Assembly: GCF_023078275.1 (NCBI RefSeq)
Contig: NC_062980.1
Coordinates: 15,952,783-16,016,782 of the forward strand
DNA from: Leguminivora glycinivorella
Taxonomy: Eukaryota > Arthropoda > Insecta > Lepidoptera > Tortricidae
DNA: 64,000 nucleotides
Direction: 5' to 3'
The position numbers and the translations under genes are program-made. Below the pieces are notes generated by a model. That model searched no databases, was not told the DNA's origin, and worked only from the letters and a program-made list of their open reading frames with translations. Every line of letters starts with the position of its first letter. The first letter of the stretch is position 1. Of the stretch, positions 1-12,320 are shown piece after piece.

Positions 1-1197
1 ATATATCTAAACCTTCCTCAAGATCATCATCTCATCATCATCATCATCATCTCATCATAGAGTCATCTCTATTCATAGGTGCAACCGCATAAAAATCTGA
101 TCAGTAGTTTTTGAGTTTATCGCGAACACACACACACAGACAGATGCGGCGGGCTACTTTGTTTTATACGGTGTAGAGATTAATAACTTGACTAGTACTT
201 ACAAAATCACCCTGTATATTTTACAAAAGGGGTTCTCTGTATTTTGTTTATTCTTGACTTTCTTGAGCTAAAAAAATAGTCGATAGCTTATTGATTACTT
301 ACCCTTACTGACCCTGCCTGTCTGCCTGCCTGAGGGGCTACTGGTCACGCACGTCGTATCCAATATACCGGGGCCAATTTTTTTTTTCAAAATTTTCCTT
401 CCCACTTTTTTGCATTTGGAATTTTTAAGTGGAAAAAAATGGCCCATTAGGGTTGGCGGACCAAGTGAAATGAGTATCACTGAAACTGGAAACGGACCCT
501 GATTTATACCGAAACTTTCCGCTAAATTTTAAGCCACATGTATGGAGTTAACCTTAATTTTGTGGCAGGTTCCAATGAGCACATGCATAATGTATCAGCT
601 AGAACAGCCTGCGCCTCGGTCAAGTGCTGCCTCCCGTAGACGCTGCATTGCAAAAGGGCACTAAGTAGGTAGGTATATCTGACACACATCAGAAAAGTAT
701 TGGGCTTTTGCTGAAGTTCTGAGATACAAAAAACCTCTTCGGTAAAGAAGAAGCCGATACATTACGATTATCTGATTCTCTAAGATCTCTTTCGCTATAT
801 TTATTTATTTATTTAATCTTTATTGCACAAAGAAATGTAACGTACAATAGGCGAACTTAATGCCATAAGGCAATCTACCAATCAACCATCAGGCAAAGCA
901 GAAAAGTTGTAGACGGTTCTTATATATATATGCTTTGTTGTTTAATTTATAATTTTCTTAAGCAATTTTTTTGTACCGCAACTAATAAGTTCTTTGACTT
1001 GCACCTTCTAATGTTAAAGATCTGTGGGCTAACCCTATGAATAAATCCGGTGATTGGAGCCCTCTGGAATAACCAATATTTTTCTGAAGATTGGAATTTA
1101 CGGTTGGTACTAGGTTTACTAAGGAGTTATTGAAGAGGTGAATAAGTGAAGGTTGTCTGAAGTTATTTATGTCTTAATTGCTTATGAATATAAAATA
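1..1197. other. Intergenic or intronic sequence with repeat debris
   Basis: No gene is recognisable. A short ATC microsatellite is at 30-56. A fragment at 80-180 with GTTTTTGAGTTTATCGCGAA followed by ACAC and CAGA runs resembles the end of common insect repeats. At 802-905 a TTTA-repeat tail is followed by TCTTTATTGCACAAAG and CCATAAGGCA, which looks like a truncated retroposon. Confidence 0.4.
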
Positions 1198-1276
1198 TTA
1201 CAAAAACAAAATTATAGTAATATTGAATTGAGTGTTCAAAGCGTATCGTGAACGTTTGTGCCATTCGGCTACGTCA

Positions 1277-1413
1277 CCTGACCAGAAATATATGACTATT
1301 GTCAGGAGGGCGCTGTTATGGTGATGTATGGAGTGACAGTTCTGTATAGTATGAAGAAAATAGTTCTTATGCAATTCCGCAACATGGCGCGTAGTCATAT
1401 ATTTCTGGCCAGG
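1277..1413. mobile_element. Small inverted-repeat element (MITE)
   Basis: A 137-bp element with terminal inverted repeats of about 21 bp: CTGACCAGAAATATATGACT at the left is mirrored by AGTCATATATTTCTGGCCAG at the right. No coding capacity. It abuts a fragment of the GCCGAATGGCA repeat family at 1238-1274. Confidence 0.7.
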
Positions 1414-1477
1414 CTTTATATTTCAATTTTCAAATCTAATCTTTTGCAGTGTATACCATTCTGTTCTAGTCTCCGAG

Positions 1478-1855
1478 TAGGGATGTTACGAATATTTGCA
1501 TTCGCATTCGCATATGCGAAAGATTCGCATTCTTTTAAACATTTGCATTCGCTTCAAACGATGCGAATGTTTTGCGAATGCGAATATGTGCAAGCCGCAG
1601 CCTGTTCCTCGCCCGCGCCGGCCGCTCCAATTGAGTACTTGTCGACTGTCGACTCGCACATGCGCAGAATATAGCTCAAATTCGTACGGCGTGAAGTTCG
1701 TACTCGGCATCTTGACCAATAGTAAGCATTTCCACCCAGCGGGTTGTTGGTGATTGCTTGGTTTTTTATGGAATTCAGCGATATTCGCATTCGCATTCGC
1801 ATTCTGAATATTCGCATTCGCGAATGTGACACATGCGACATTCGTGACATCCCTA
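1478..1855. mobile_element. hAT-type MITE with 8-bp target-site duplication
   Basis: The element begins TAGGGATGT and ends ACATCCCTA. It is flanked by the direct repeat TCTCCGAG at 1470-1477 and 1856-1863, as expected for hAT transposition. Both ends carry runs of the hexamer ATTCGC and its complement, and the centre is GC-rich. There is no transposase, so it must have moved with enzyme supplied elsewhere. Confidence 0.88.
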
Positions 1856-2341
1856 TCTCCGAGCCAGGGCTTAGCCAGGGCAGATAGTTAGCGTTGTTTA
1901 TTACAAGCTGGAGTTTGTAATGTTTCCGTTATCAATAAAACGGGTTTCCCAGTAACAATGAAACGCTGGAAACAACCGCAAAGGAGCTTAATTAAATAGA
2001 TAGGCATTCACTTAAAATATTATACCTATTGTGGGATACTGCAGGGAACTATTGTAGGAACTTTCCGGTACCGGGATTAGTTTAATGTCCAAATGTATCA
2101 GTATTAAAGTGAGAATTGTTTTTTTTTACATCATGGAAGTACTGTAGACATCCTGCCGCGCTATAGGTTGTTTTTTACTGAAATTAATATGCATCTACAG
2201 AGTATAAATTTAAACAAAAAAAAATGCTGTCTTTATTTACCCCTAAACAAGATCGGTTCTTTAAAATGTTGAATTTACGCATACCAAAGACATATGTAAC
2301 TCTGTATAGACAGCTACAGTCTAAAAAACACACCTAAACAT

Positions 2342-2588
2342 ACCTCAGAACCATATAGAAAAAGGTACGGTGGCCTAGAGCGTTACACCTTTGGGAGACG
2401 CTCGGCTAGATGGCGCTAATATTAATTTAATATATGACATTTTAACACATATCAAGCTAAGAATATGGTCCAAATTGTCAAAACTGAGGTTCAAAAGTTT
2501 TAAGCCTGTGTTGAGAGATGGCAGTCTATGCACTGTGATTACACATTTTACTTTGACAGTAACTTTCTATAATACTCGATCCTCTTTG
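2342..2588 (+). repeat. Dispersed repeat family A, copy 1
   Basis: A block of about 245 bp starts CCTCAGAACCATA and contains AAAAAGGTACGGTGGCCTAG, CTAGATGGCGCTAATATTAA and AATACTCGATCCTCTTTG. The same block recurs at 22821-23065, 46021-46269 and, inverted, at 43330-43575, where it lies within a larger inverted-repeat element. It is non-coding. Confidence 0.8.
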
Positions 2589-2738
2589 CGCATACTTAGG
2601 TATTAGGTATTGTCAATCTACGCCACAAGGCTCATCTTGTGATGAAGCGAATAGAAGCTAAGAGTATTGTTATTCCTTTAAACTTTCAAAAACCTATCAG
2701 TTGATATGAATGTGCAAATACCAAGACGTTTCATAATC

Positions 2739-3203
2739 TGTGTACGTAGCCGAATGCACAAACGATCACGATAATATCTCTTTCGTAGCTATATATCTCT
2801 TTCGCTCTTGCGTATTGGCGCGACAGAGCCAGACTACATTTTCTGATGGCGCGTTTCGAAATGCCATTCGTACGGGAGTGGCCCCGTTCGTTTCGCCAAA
2901 CACGAAATGCCATTCGCCTACTAGCGGGCCGTGAGCGTTTTGCCATTTACCCTGGTTGCTTTAAGCTCAGGACGGATACGACAGTATTTGAACCTAGAGA
3001 TATACTACCAGATTAATTTTTATAGCTGTTTGCGTAGCCGAATGCACAAGCGCTCACGAAACGCTCACTATAATATCTCTTTCGTAGCCATCTATCTCTA
3101 TCGCTCTTGCGTATTGGCGCGACAGAGCCAGACCACATTTCTGCGGCGTTTCGATGGCGTTTCGTTTCGCAGAAATGCCATTCGGCTACGGGGCCTGTAG
3201 TAC
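2739..3203. repeat. Two copies of the GCCGAATGGCA MITE family
   Basis: Two diverged copies at about 2739-2935 and 3027-3203 share GTAGCCGAATGCACAA at one end, TTGCGTATTGGCGCGACAGA in the middle and AAATGCCATTCG at the other. Better-kept copies are at 38487-38916, and other copies at 7200-7349 and 59470-59605. The ends are inverted (GCCGAATGGCA and TGCCATTCGGC). Confidence 0.75.
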
Positions 3204-3416
3204 GAAATAACAATCTTTCACGAGGGTAACATCCTTATCAAAATAAGATCAAAAATAGAAGCTATTATTAAGAAATGCACAGTTTATTAAAATATGTTAC
3301 AAAATATATCAATACAGTTAAAAAGGTCTCTTCCCAGTAAAGCTCAATTTTCCTCTGTGCTCGTTCAAAGTGTTCGCAAGAACCACGATCTACAAACGAA
3401 TGAATGTTGTTAAATA

Positions 3417-4192
<776 letters not shown>

Positions 4193-4683
4193 TTGACAAT
4201 ATTTAAATGTTTCTTTATCAAGTGTACCTACAATTTAAAATTAAAGTTATATTCAATTGCAACGATACTGTGCAAAGGAAACTGCAAATGAACGCAGAAT
4301 ATTCCAATTTGCTCCTTATTTGGTCTCGGAATATTCAAAACAGCTTGGTTTGTATTCTTTTTGTAGCTGTGGCTGTATTAAGAACGGATATCGTCACTAC
4401 TTTTAAAAAAACGTGTATCTTCGTCTGTCAATGAAAAGAAAATTGTAGTAAGTATGTATGGAATGCATATAGACTTACTGCGTTTTAACTTTGAGGAACA
4501 GCGTGAGATACGAGATTTTTTAAAATTAGTGACGATATTCCGTACTAATGTAATTTGTTGTAATGAAGAGCTAAGTAATAAATCGCCCACAAGAATTCAA
4601 ATACATAGATTGCGACTGCTACAGACACATGCATCACTGTTAAAAATCATTTGTTAGTCATACTAGATAATTTTCTACAAACT

Positions 4684-4802
4684 GGGGGCCGATTTTTGAG
4701 TCTCACTGTCACTAAAATACCGGTTGAAAATGGTGAATTGCCTATTATATTCAGTGACAATTTTCTGAATTCGAACGCCGTGAGACTCAAAAATCGGCCC
4801 CC
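4684..4802. mobile_element. Palindromic MITE
   Basis: Inverted ends GGGGGCCGATTTTTGAGTCT and AGACTCAAAAATCGGCCCCC (about 24 bp with the following CAC/GTG) bound a 119-bp non-coding element. Confidence 0.78.
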
Positions 4803-4990
4803 TGGTTAGAAATTTCATGATTCGGAGAATACCATGGTGACACCGAAATGCCAGGAACATAGGAGGTAAATTTATAGATTTAATTATACAACAAAAATTT
4901 TATCCCTGAAGTTGTGCAACTCCTGACTAAATTATCTCCAACACAGGCCTCTACTTGACCCCTAGGGGAAAATGAAAAGGCAGTACTAAC

Positions 4991-5098
4991 CTCACAGCTG
5001 AGGCATTGACGGCGGCAACAAGTCCACTGATCCGGATGGTCGTGTACCTCCTGTGACTAAACTTGGCATCGCGAGCTGGCTGAGTATTCACTTGAATT
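4991..5098 (-). CDS. Candidate exon in the lowest copy of the triplication
   Basis: Between a possible acceptor (GTTGCTAG) and donor GTTAGT the minus strand is open for 36 codons and reads PARDAKFSHRRYTTIRISG followed by LVAAVNASAV. The YTTIRISGLV strand is what an ASH-type domain would have after PARDAKFS, whereas the same part of exon 12 is frameshifted. It would need two leftover bases from its upstream exon, and I could not find an exon 12 donor that provides them. It may be the functional version, or a relic. Confidence 0.35.
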
Positions 5099-5488
5099 CT
5101 AGCAACATATAGTACCTACAATTGTCTAACAATACAGCCGAGGCAGCGACGGGGACTACACGTTCCACTGATTCGTGAAGTTGTGTAACCTGACTAAATT
5201 ATCTCCAACATAAGTATTTACTTGAGCCCTAGGGAAAAACGAAGAGGCAGTACTTACCTCAAAGCTGAGGCAGTGACGGCGGCCACAAGGTCCACTAATC
5301 CGTGTGATCGTGGACCTCCTAATTAAACTTGGCGTCACGAGCTGACTGAGCGTTTATTTGTACCGGTCGAAGCAGTTATGGGAGCTACAAGTTCAACTGA
5401 TCCGTGTGAAGTTGTGCAACTCCTGACTAAATTATCTCCAACACAGGCCTTTTGACCCCTAGGGAAACATAAAAAGGCAGTAATTACC

Positions 5489-5675
5489 TCACAGCTGAGG
5501 CAATGAAGGAGGCCACAGGTTCCACTGATCCGTGTGATCGTGTACGTCCTGACTAAACTTGGCGTCTCGAGCGGGCTGAGCGCGCACGTACAGCGCGGCG
5601 CGACACCAATCGCCTGCGCCGGCGGCGGCCGCTATATGGACGCAGCCTTCTACGGGTACTGCCGTGCCAGTCCAT
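5489..5675 (-). CDS. Exon 12 of the ASH-domain gene, 3' end uncertain
   Basis: A good acceptor (CTTCCTCGTCAG) opens a GC-rich exon whose first base completes Ala with exon 11. It reads EGCVHIAAAAGAGDWC then GDWCRAALYVRAQPARDA and meets an in-frame TGA at 5489-5491. The TGA overlaps a consensus donor (GAG then GTAATT) that is also kept in two further tandem copies. Either this is the true last exon, or the 3' part carries an indel and the ancestral exon was spliced at that donor. The start is well supported; the end is not. Confidence 0.6.
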
Positions 5676-6105
5676 CTGACGAGGAAGAATAATACAGAAC
5701 TAAGTTTAACTACACTATATTTGCACTTGTGTATTGTCACTTTGAGCCCGGCCACCTTCAAATCAAGAGTGAACAGGCATCTTCTGGGCGAGCTCACTCC
5801 ATTGTAGGCGACGTCTTTGCCTTTTTGGCTATTCTGCGGCCAAGCCCATTTATAATTTAAAAAAAATATTGGAAATCTATGGTAAATGGCTCAAAGCCAC
5901 TTTGTTCACAATTCTGTTTCGTCCATTTCAGATACAACATAACTACATAGTTACTTTCCTATCTTGTTCACATTCATATCAATACCTCCCACAAGACTGT
6001 AACAATGTAGATGTATTTTACAGACCAAACCAATATTTATCGAAAGGAATGGAAGAAAAGCGAAGAAGCTTTCATCCAGGACTGAATACCCAACAGGCCG
6101 ATATA
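5676..6105. other. Intron between exons 11 and 12, proximal part
   Basis: Intronic on the minus strand. A plus-strand open frame at 5869-6186 runs into the foldback element, and its last part (SIPLGSIGVKDKMQ) is just the foldback terminal repeat read as protein. No function can be assigned to it. Confidence 0.4.
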
Positions 6106-8042
6106 ATATCGATACCTTTGGGTTCAATTGGCGTAAAGGACAAAATGCAGGTTTTCAGGAGAAGCAAAAAACAACTTTTTTTTTAGAAAAATGTTTATAT
6201 CTTTTTTGTTTTTTGACCTATATTTGTGACGAATATAGAAAAATATGTAGATTTTTAGTATCCTTAACCTAGTGTAGCACCTGTAGTGATAAACTAAACG
6301 GTTTAGAAGTTAGATGGTTGTAAAGGACATGTCAAAATGCTATGAACGTCCTTTACACCCATGATTTTTTTGAACAATTAGAGTTGATAGGGTCGTAAAT
6401 GACGGTCTTAAATGATTTTTATACAAATTCGGGGCGTAAATGTAATCGGAATGGTACAAATGGCAACTGTTTTTAGCTTAATTTACAATTGAAAAACTTG
6501 AAATATGTATCAAAACGTAGTTAATATGCCATAGAATAGCCACAGTAGTGTTACAGTGTATATTTATCTAAATATTTAGCAAAGACAAAGAATAAGACTA
6601 TTTTATACCCAGTTTTGCAATAAAGAAACAACATTTGCTTAAAAACTATCTAGTATTTTGGAAAGTTATTATTTTAGTACTCGCCGCTGTCTCAACTCTC
6701 AATAAGTTACGCATTCAGTATTTAATTCTAGCAGGGAAACGCTTTCGTAGTTTAAGTAAATATAAAAACACTAATGGTAATCACGTAAACTTTAATCAGA
6801 AACTGTGAACAGTAGACTATATTAATACGACAGTAATTTTAAGTCTAAAGTAGAAAGAAGTTCTAAGAATAACTAAGAGTTAAGTACCAATTTATAAACG
6901 CAAGTTAGGACGCGTATACAAACTGTGACCAACTAATAAATAATAGTAACTGTAGTCAAGACTACCTACTATGTTGATTCATATTTTTGATAATTTTAAA
7001 ATAGAAGATTGTTATTTAGTCTTTAACCTGTTAAATAAGAATAATCTTAATTATGAGTTCAATCCTAGAAATATTATAGTCAATGCTTTAAGTACCTGTG
7101 GGTACATAGCCAAGTCACCAAACGCTAACTCTCATTCGCTAGCGAAACGCACCTGTTATTGTCGCACTAAATGTTAGTATAGTCTACTGTTAAAGTTTAC
7201 TGGCGGCGTAGCTGAATGGCAATCGTCGACGCCAGACGCCGACAAAAATGCAGTCTGGTGCAATACGCAAGAGTGATAAAGATATATAGCTACGAAATAC
7301 TTAGATATTATCGTGAGCGTTTGTGCATACGTTGTGGGTACGTACCCTGATTACCATAGTGTTTTTTTTTTTAATTACTTGGCCGGTTTTTTTTTTTTAT
7401 TACCTACATCTCGTCGCAGTATAATAATACTACGAAAGCGTTTCCCTGCTAGAATTAAAGGCTGAATGCGTAACCTACTGACTATATTACAACAGCGGCG
7501 AATACTAAAAAAATAACTTTGAGCTTGTTGCCAAAGTATTAGTAGATCGTTTTTAAGCAAATATTGTTTCTTTATTACAAAACTGGATATAAAATAGTCT
7601 TGTTCTTTTTTGTTTCTAAGATAGCTTAGATAAATAATACACTGCATTAAACTAATGTCTATTCTATGCCATAATATTAAGTACGTTTTGACACATTTTT
7701 CCAGTTTTTAATTGTAAACTTAGCACAACATTTGTACCATTCCGGTTACAATTACGCCCCGGTTTTGTATAAAAATCATCTAAGACCGTCATTTACGACC
7801 CTATCAAATCATGGAAGTAAAGGACGTTAATAGCTTTTGACGTGTCCTTTACAACCATCTATCTTCTAAATCGTTTAGTTTATCACTACGGTTGTTACAC
7901 TAGGTTAAAGATACTCGTAATCTGCATATTTTTCTTATACACGTCACAAATATAGGTCAAAGAAACAAAAAAGTGGGTTTATCTTTCTCTTGGAAACCTG
8001 CATTATATGTCCTTTACGACCATTGAACCCAATGATATCGAT
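6106..8042. mobile_element. Foldback element with arms of about 715 bp
   Basis: Left arm 6106-6822 and right arm 7178-8042 are inverted repeats. Matched pairs include GGGTTCAATTGGCGTAAAGG with its mirror near 8009-8035, GCAGGGAAACGCTTTCGTAG with CTACGAAAGCGTTTCCCTGC, and AGTAGACTAT with ATAGTCTACT at the inner ends. The right arm is longer because a GCCGAATGGCA-family MITE (7200-7349) is inserted in it. The loop is about 355 nt. The arms carry many GTCCTTTAC motifs in both orientations. No transposase is visible. Confidence 0.82.
7200..7349. mobile_element. MITE inserted in the right arm of the foldback
   Basis: GTAGCTGAATGGCA at the left and GAGCGTTTGTGCAT at the right, with GCAATACGCAAGAG inside, identify a diverged GCCGAATGGCA-family MITE. 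It breaks the inverted match between 6771-6822 and 7178-7365, so it inserted after the foldback arms had formed. Confidence 0.68.
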
Positions 8043-8460
8043 TACAGTTGCGGATAAAATATTTTTAGTGCTGGTCGTAAAGGACGAAGAACAAAAAAAC
8101 TTGTCCTTTACGCCCAACTTTACCACGCTACTATAGAAAGTGATCCTTAAAAAGTAAGGGCTTAAAGGGCAACAATATATATCAAGGTGACTTACGACTA
8201 TATTTTTATTTGTAGATTTCCTTTACGACATAAATAATAATTTATAATTAATGACTTGATATTTACGCCCCTTCAGAAAAGCTATTTTTGCAAGTCCATA
8301 GTAGAAAATCTTGGTCGTAAAGGCAACTTTTTAAGAGATATCGAAATTTTAACTACACAGATCGATAGCGCTTGAAATTCTGAACAAAACTGTATATATA
8401 ACTCATTTTCGCCGAAATGTCCTTTACGCCAATTGAACCCAGAGGTATCGATATGTATAG
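8043..8460. repeat. Extra terminal units of the foldback family
   Basis: Beyond the right arm the same motifs continue: GGTCGTAAAGGAC near 8063, GTCCTTTACGCCC near 8103, and GTCCTTTACGCCAATTGAAC at 8421-8440 followed by GGTATCGAT. The last is a second copy of the element's outer end. The element therefore has either two right ends or a tail-to-tail partial duplication. Confidence 0.6.
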
Positions 8461-8485
8461 ACGGTAAATGAAATCATGGCTCTAA

Positions 8486-8821
8486 AAATAAATTAATATT
8501 GGGGGACACCTTACACAGATCAACCTATCTCCAAACTAAGCAAAGCTTGTACTATATATGGGTGTTAGGCGACGATATACTTACTTATATAGATAAATAC
8601 ATACCTATATACATAGAAAACATCGATAATTCAGGAACAAATATATCGGGTTACCGTCATCTGACAGAATAATTTTGGTCAGAAACACACTTTGCATAAC
8701 ATGTTTCGCAGAAAAACTTGAATTTGTGCTCATCACAAATAAATGCTCTTACCGGGATTCGAACCCAGAACCGCGGATTAGTTGGCAGGGTCACCACGCG
8801 CTAGGCCCGACCGGTCGTCAA
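8486..8821 (-). mobile_element. tRNA-derived SINE, family A, copy 1
   Basis: On the minus strand it starts GACGACCGGTCGGGCC and contains a pol III B-box-like GGTTCGAATCCCGGT, then TGTGATGAGCACAAAT and the body ending GGTGTCCCCCAATATTAA. About 70 bp of unrelated sequence (near 8655-8720) interrupts the body. Other copies: 25236-25484, 28790-29056, 47818-48071, 49221-49383. Confidence 0.82.
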
Positions 8822-9024
8822 ATGGCGACAAATTTGAAAAATGTAGGGCTCACCAGCCAATTGTCTTCATAAAGCGCGTGCCTTTCTAAACCTTGACATT
8901 GGTGGAGCCATAACACTTAAAAATTTATTGAAAACTAGCTTTTTACTGCGATTGAATTATGCGGTCTTTTTTGTGCCAAAATTTGGTTGACCGTCTATAA
9001 CGATGACGGTGTTTTGATACTCAC

Positions 9025-9145
9025 GCTGCAGTGTATTGCAGGTAGATACGCTCGCGTTGCCCCGGTGCGACTAGTAAGTGTCGCGGATAGACCCGCAACC
9101 TCGCGCTTCCCTGCCATATCACACCCAGTGTAATGGTCGCGCTCA
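9025..9145 (-). CDS. Exon 11 of the ASH-domain gene
   Basis: Acceptor TTGTTACAG, 121 nt, donor GTGAGT on the minus strand. The peptide runs SATITLGVIWQGSARLRV then RLRVYPRHLLVAPGQRER, ending IYLQYTA. The L-x-V-x-P-x-x-L-x-V-x-P-G-Q pattern is the central part of an ASH/MSP domain and completes the module begun in exon 10. It ends with two bases, GC, which exon 12 completes to Ala. Local GC content is clearly higher than in the surrounding intron. Confidence 0.83.
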
Positions 9146-9552
9146 CTGTAACAACATAACCACACTTTTTTATAGTTTTTAATCCCGTAACGTCATCAAT
9201 ATTGGCCACTGCATCCCTGACGGATAATTTATGCAACATCGTATTAGGAGCGATTGAGCCGACCAACGCATTTCCTCCTATGACTGTACAAGCCTATCGC
9301 TGCTCGACACTTCTTGCCGCACGTCGCATACGTGATCATGTTGAGTCTCTGAAGAAGAAAAGGTTTTCGGCTCGATAACGCTTATTTCTCCTATGTTTTA
9401 GGTTTTCAAAGCACCGTTTTGTCATGCTTCTTCACTCACAGACATAGGTCTCTACGCCACTCGGGCCTCAGCTCAGCACGCTTCTCCCAGTCACCATTAC
9501 CGAAGCCAAAACATTCCATGTCGCGCTTACCGTACAAAGTGAATAATATGTA
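9146..9552. other. Start of the 20-kb intron between exons 10 and 11
   Basis: Intronic on the minus strand. No repeat or gene recognised up to the target-site duplication of the RTE element at 9553. Confidence 0.4.
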
Positions 9553-9586
9553 TGTTCATTATTCATCACTTAAATTAGTCTGAATC
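9553..9586 (+). repeat. Left 34-bp target-site duplication of the RTE element
   Basis: The 34-bp sequence beginning TGTTCATTATTCATCACTTA and ending TTAGTCTGAATC occurs again, identical, at 17595-17628. The two copies bracket an RTE-type retrotransposon with the Gypsy-type element inside it. This fixes both insertion borders. Confidence 0.9.
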
Positions 9587-9627
9587 CATACCCTGCCACC
9601 CATAAACGTGATGTAGAAAACATAAAC

Positions 9628-12320
9628 GTGGCCACTTGGAACGTAAGAGGTGCGGCGACACAAATTAAAAAACGTGACATTGACTCACTACTGGAAGAAA
9701 AGTCAATCCACATCGCATGCTTACAAGAAACACATCTCAAATCTGGCACACTCGACTCAAAACACTACACGTGGAATCTTAGCGGAAACAACAACAGAAG
9801 AGGCGTAGCCATACTAATCCACACTATTTATTATCACAACCCACTGGTCTAATGCAGCGTCTGCCGCCGCCAATGACCTAACACGCCTTCTACAACTGTT
9901 AGATAAGAAACCAAAGAATGCAACACCTATCATCCTAGGAGACTTGAACGCTCACATTGGCCTCAAAGACACAACTGCACTTCGGGATCAAAAACTAATA
10001 GGCAGGAACCTCTTTCATGAAAAGACTAACGACAACGGGGAAATCTTATTAGACCTGATTCGCAGGGAGAAATTCCGATTAGAAACTTCTTTTGGACGGA
10101 CAAGCTGTAAACTGACTTGGAGGTCAGGAGAGAAAAGGTCTCAAATCGACCATATAATGACAGACGCAAGAAGTCGACCCATATTTAACTTTATCAAAGG
10201 GGAGTACACACACTTATCTGATCACAAAATGATATGGGGTAATCTGAAACAAAGACACGGTTTAACCCGTAAGAAAGTTTCTTATCAGACAACCAACGAG
10301 ACGATAACCGACGAATTCAACTACAGGACCCTTAATTACGAACTGCTCCAAAACAGCTCAACAGTTAAAGAATACCAAGGTTGCCTTATGGATCTAACTG
10401 AGAAAAGCAGAGCGGAGAGAACAATGCCACTACCGTGGGACAACATCATGAACATCATGAAAACTGCCGCTAATAAGACCCTAAAATATCAACCTAACTA
10501 CTCCACAGAACGCAAAGAGGCACTAACAAATCTACAAAAGGCAAAATTTCAAAGTAAACAACACCCACAGGACCCATCAGTTAGAAACAATCTCAGAGAG
10601 TGCAGGCGTCGTTTAGAAACGATCGAAGCAGCAGACGACGAAAAAGAATGCAGAGCGTTCTTCAGGGGCTAGCCAAAACACACCCATCGATGAGAATGAA
10701 GATCACTTACGACTTCTACAGAAGACATAAACAAAAAGAAAGACGGCAAATCAAAAACACTTTTATCCCAATGTCAAAATGGGAAAACGAACTAGACAAC
10801 ATGGAGGGGCCTTTCATTGACGGACTCATCGAGGAGGACCCATCAGAACTAGGAGAGGACCCCACAATGGAGGACATTGATAAGATCATCAGCCAAATGA
10901 GAAACGGTACCTCCCCGGCATCGATCAAGTGGTCACGGAATTATACAAAGCAAACACCTGGGAGCTAAAATCCGAGATTCTAGGACATATAAAAACGGCT
11001 TGGACAAAAAACGTTTTGCCGGCCACCTGGACACAGTCAGTCCAAGTACCCCTCCCAAAAAATCTAATCCGAGAACGATTGACGACTACCGACGCACCTC
11101 TATCTGTACTACCGGCTACAGAATATACGCCAACTTTCTTTTAGCAAAGTTAGAAGAATCAACCAAGGAACTTGGTAATTACCAGGCAGCATTCCTGAAA
11201 AACAGATCCACAGACGACCACATGTTCACCCTACGGAGAGTTTTGGACGAAGAGTGGAAAGCAGGCAACAAAACGTACGTTCTATCAATCGACCTGGAAA
11301 AAGCCTTCGACACCGTGGACCTAAACGCCCTCAGGGACATACTACTGAGTAGAACAAACAGAGCTATGACCAACAGAATAGTCAAAGCGGCCATGAACGA
11401 ATTAACCTGTATAAAATGGTTCGGGCAACAAACAAGGTGGATTAAAAAAGGCAAAGGCGTCAAACAGGGGTGCCCTCTTTCTCCCAGGTTATTTACGATA
11501 CTAATGGATGACGTATTCATAACCCTTGAAGAAGAGCTTCCCTTTGTGAAGCTCAACCAGGACCAAGAAATACAATTACCTATCATTTTGGCATTTGCGG
11601 ACGACGTAATCATTATTTCTAATTGCCAGCAACAGCTTCATACCATTTACGATAAAGCCAAATCCTTATTCGAAACGGTAGGCCTCAGAGTGAATGAGAC
11701 TAAAACTAAATTACTAGTGAGAGACCCAGTAAATACAAACCAAAATCAGGGAACCTTCGTCACCCTCGGTAGCTCACTAATCTCCCCAGTGAACGAAATT
11801 AGATACCTAGGAACATACATCACGTCTACGCTATCTAGAAATAACACAGTTCACACACGTTGCAAACAGGCTCTACGAAACGCTAAAATTCTTACTAAAT
11901 TCGTCAAAGAATCTAGAATGCAATGGCAGATCACACTTCTACTATATAAAATGGTCATCGAACCTACCATCACATACGGGCTCAAGTGTGCAGCCCTTAC
12001 TAAAGCCAATAGATCCAAACTCAGACGCTATGAGCGAATAATATTAACCTCTCGTATGCTTAGGAGCAGATCTGCTCCATATTGTTTCAACTTTAACATG
12101 TAGTTATTATGACTAATATATTAATGACAATTTTTTGACAGACGCATACGAAAGGTTAAGAGACATGATAAACAAGTCAGGAACAGCACCGAAACCAGCT
12201 AAGATTCGAGATATCCTCAACGGTAAAACAATCACAAAGAGGATAAAATGCCTCCGAATGTGCTACCTAGGACACATCCTAAGACGCCCTAAACCCCACC
12301 TCTTAGAGGCCGCCTATAGT
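9628..12320 (+). pseudogene. RTE endonuclease-reverse transcriptase, broken frames
   Basis: The order is an APE-type endonuclease (MATWNVRG, then ACLQETHLKSG, then IILGDLNAHIGL and SDHKM) followed by reverse transcriptase: VLSIDLEKAFDTVD (motif A), GVKQGCPLSPRLF (motif B), ILAFADDVIIIS (catalytic FADD) and a C-terminal CYLGHILRRPKP. The frame changes near 9840, 10670, 10965 and 12100. The endonuclease also lacks the segment between the RRGVAIL motif and the next block. The protein therefore cannot be made. The final piece stops at the LTR insertion after LEAAYS. Confidence 0.85.

Larger units (their letters stand above)
4905..5675 (-). repeat. Tandem triplication of an exon end plus intron
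   Basis: Three direct repeats of about 230-270 bp start near 4905, 5178 and 5407, each with TGAAGTTGTG on the plus strand. Each holds, on the minus strand, a piece homologous to the end of exon 12 (GCCAAGTTTA through CTCAGCTTTGAG or CTCAGCTGTGAG) followed by a GT donor (GTTAGT, GTAAGT, GTAATT). The copies differ by small indels that change frame. The lowest copy (4991-5098) is open across the whole piece and could itself be an exon. Confidence 0.75.

Noticed and set aside
1198..1850. Several small frames on both strands (up to 118 codons)
   Set aside because: They lie across two MITEs and the hexamer-rich ends of the hAT MITE.
5869..6186. A 105-residue plus-strand gene
   Set aside because: Its last third is the terminal repeat of the foldback element, and the rest has no family match or splice support.
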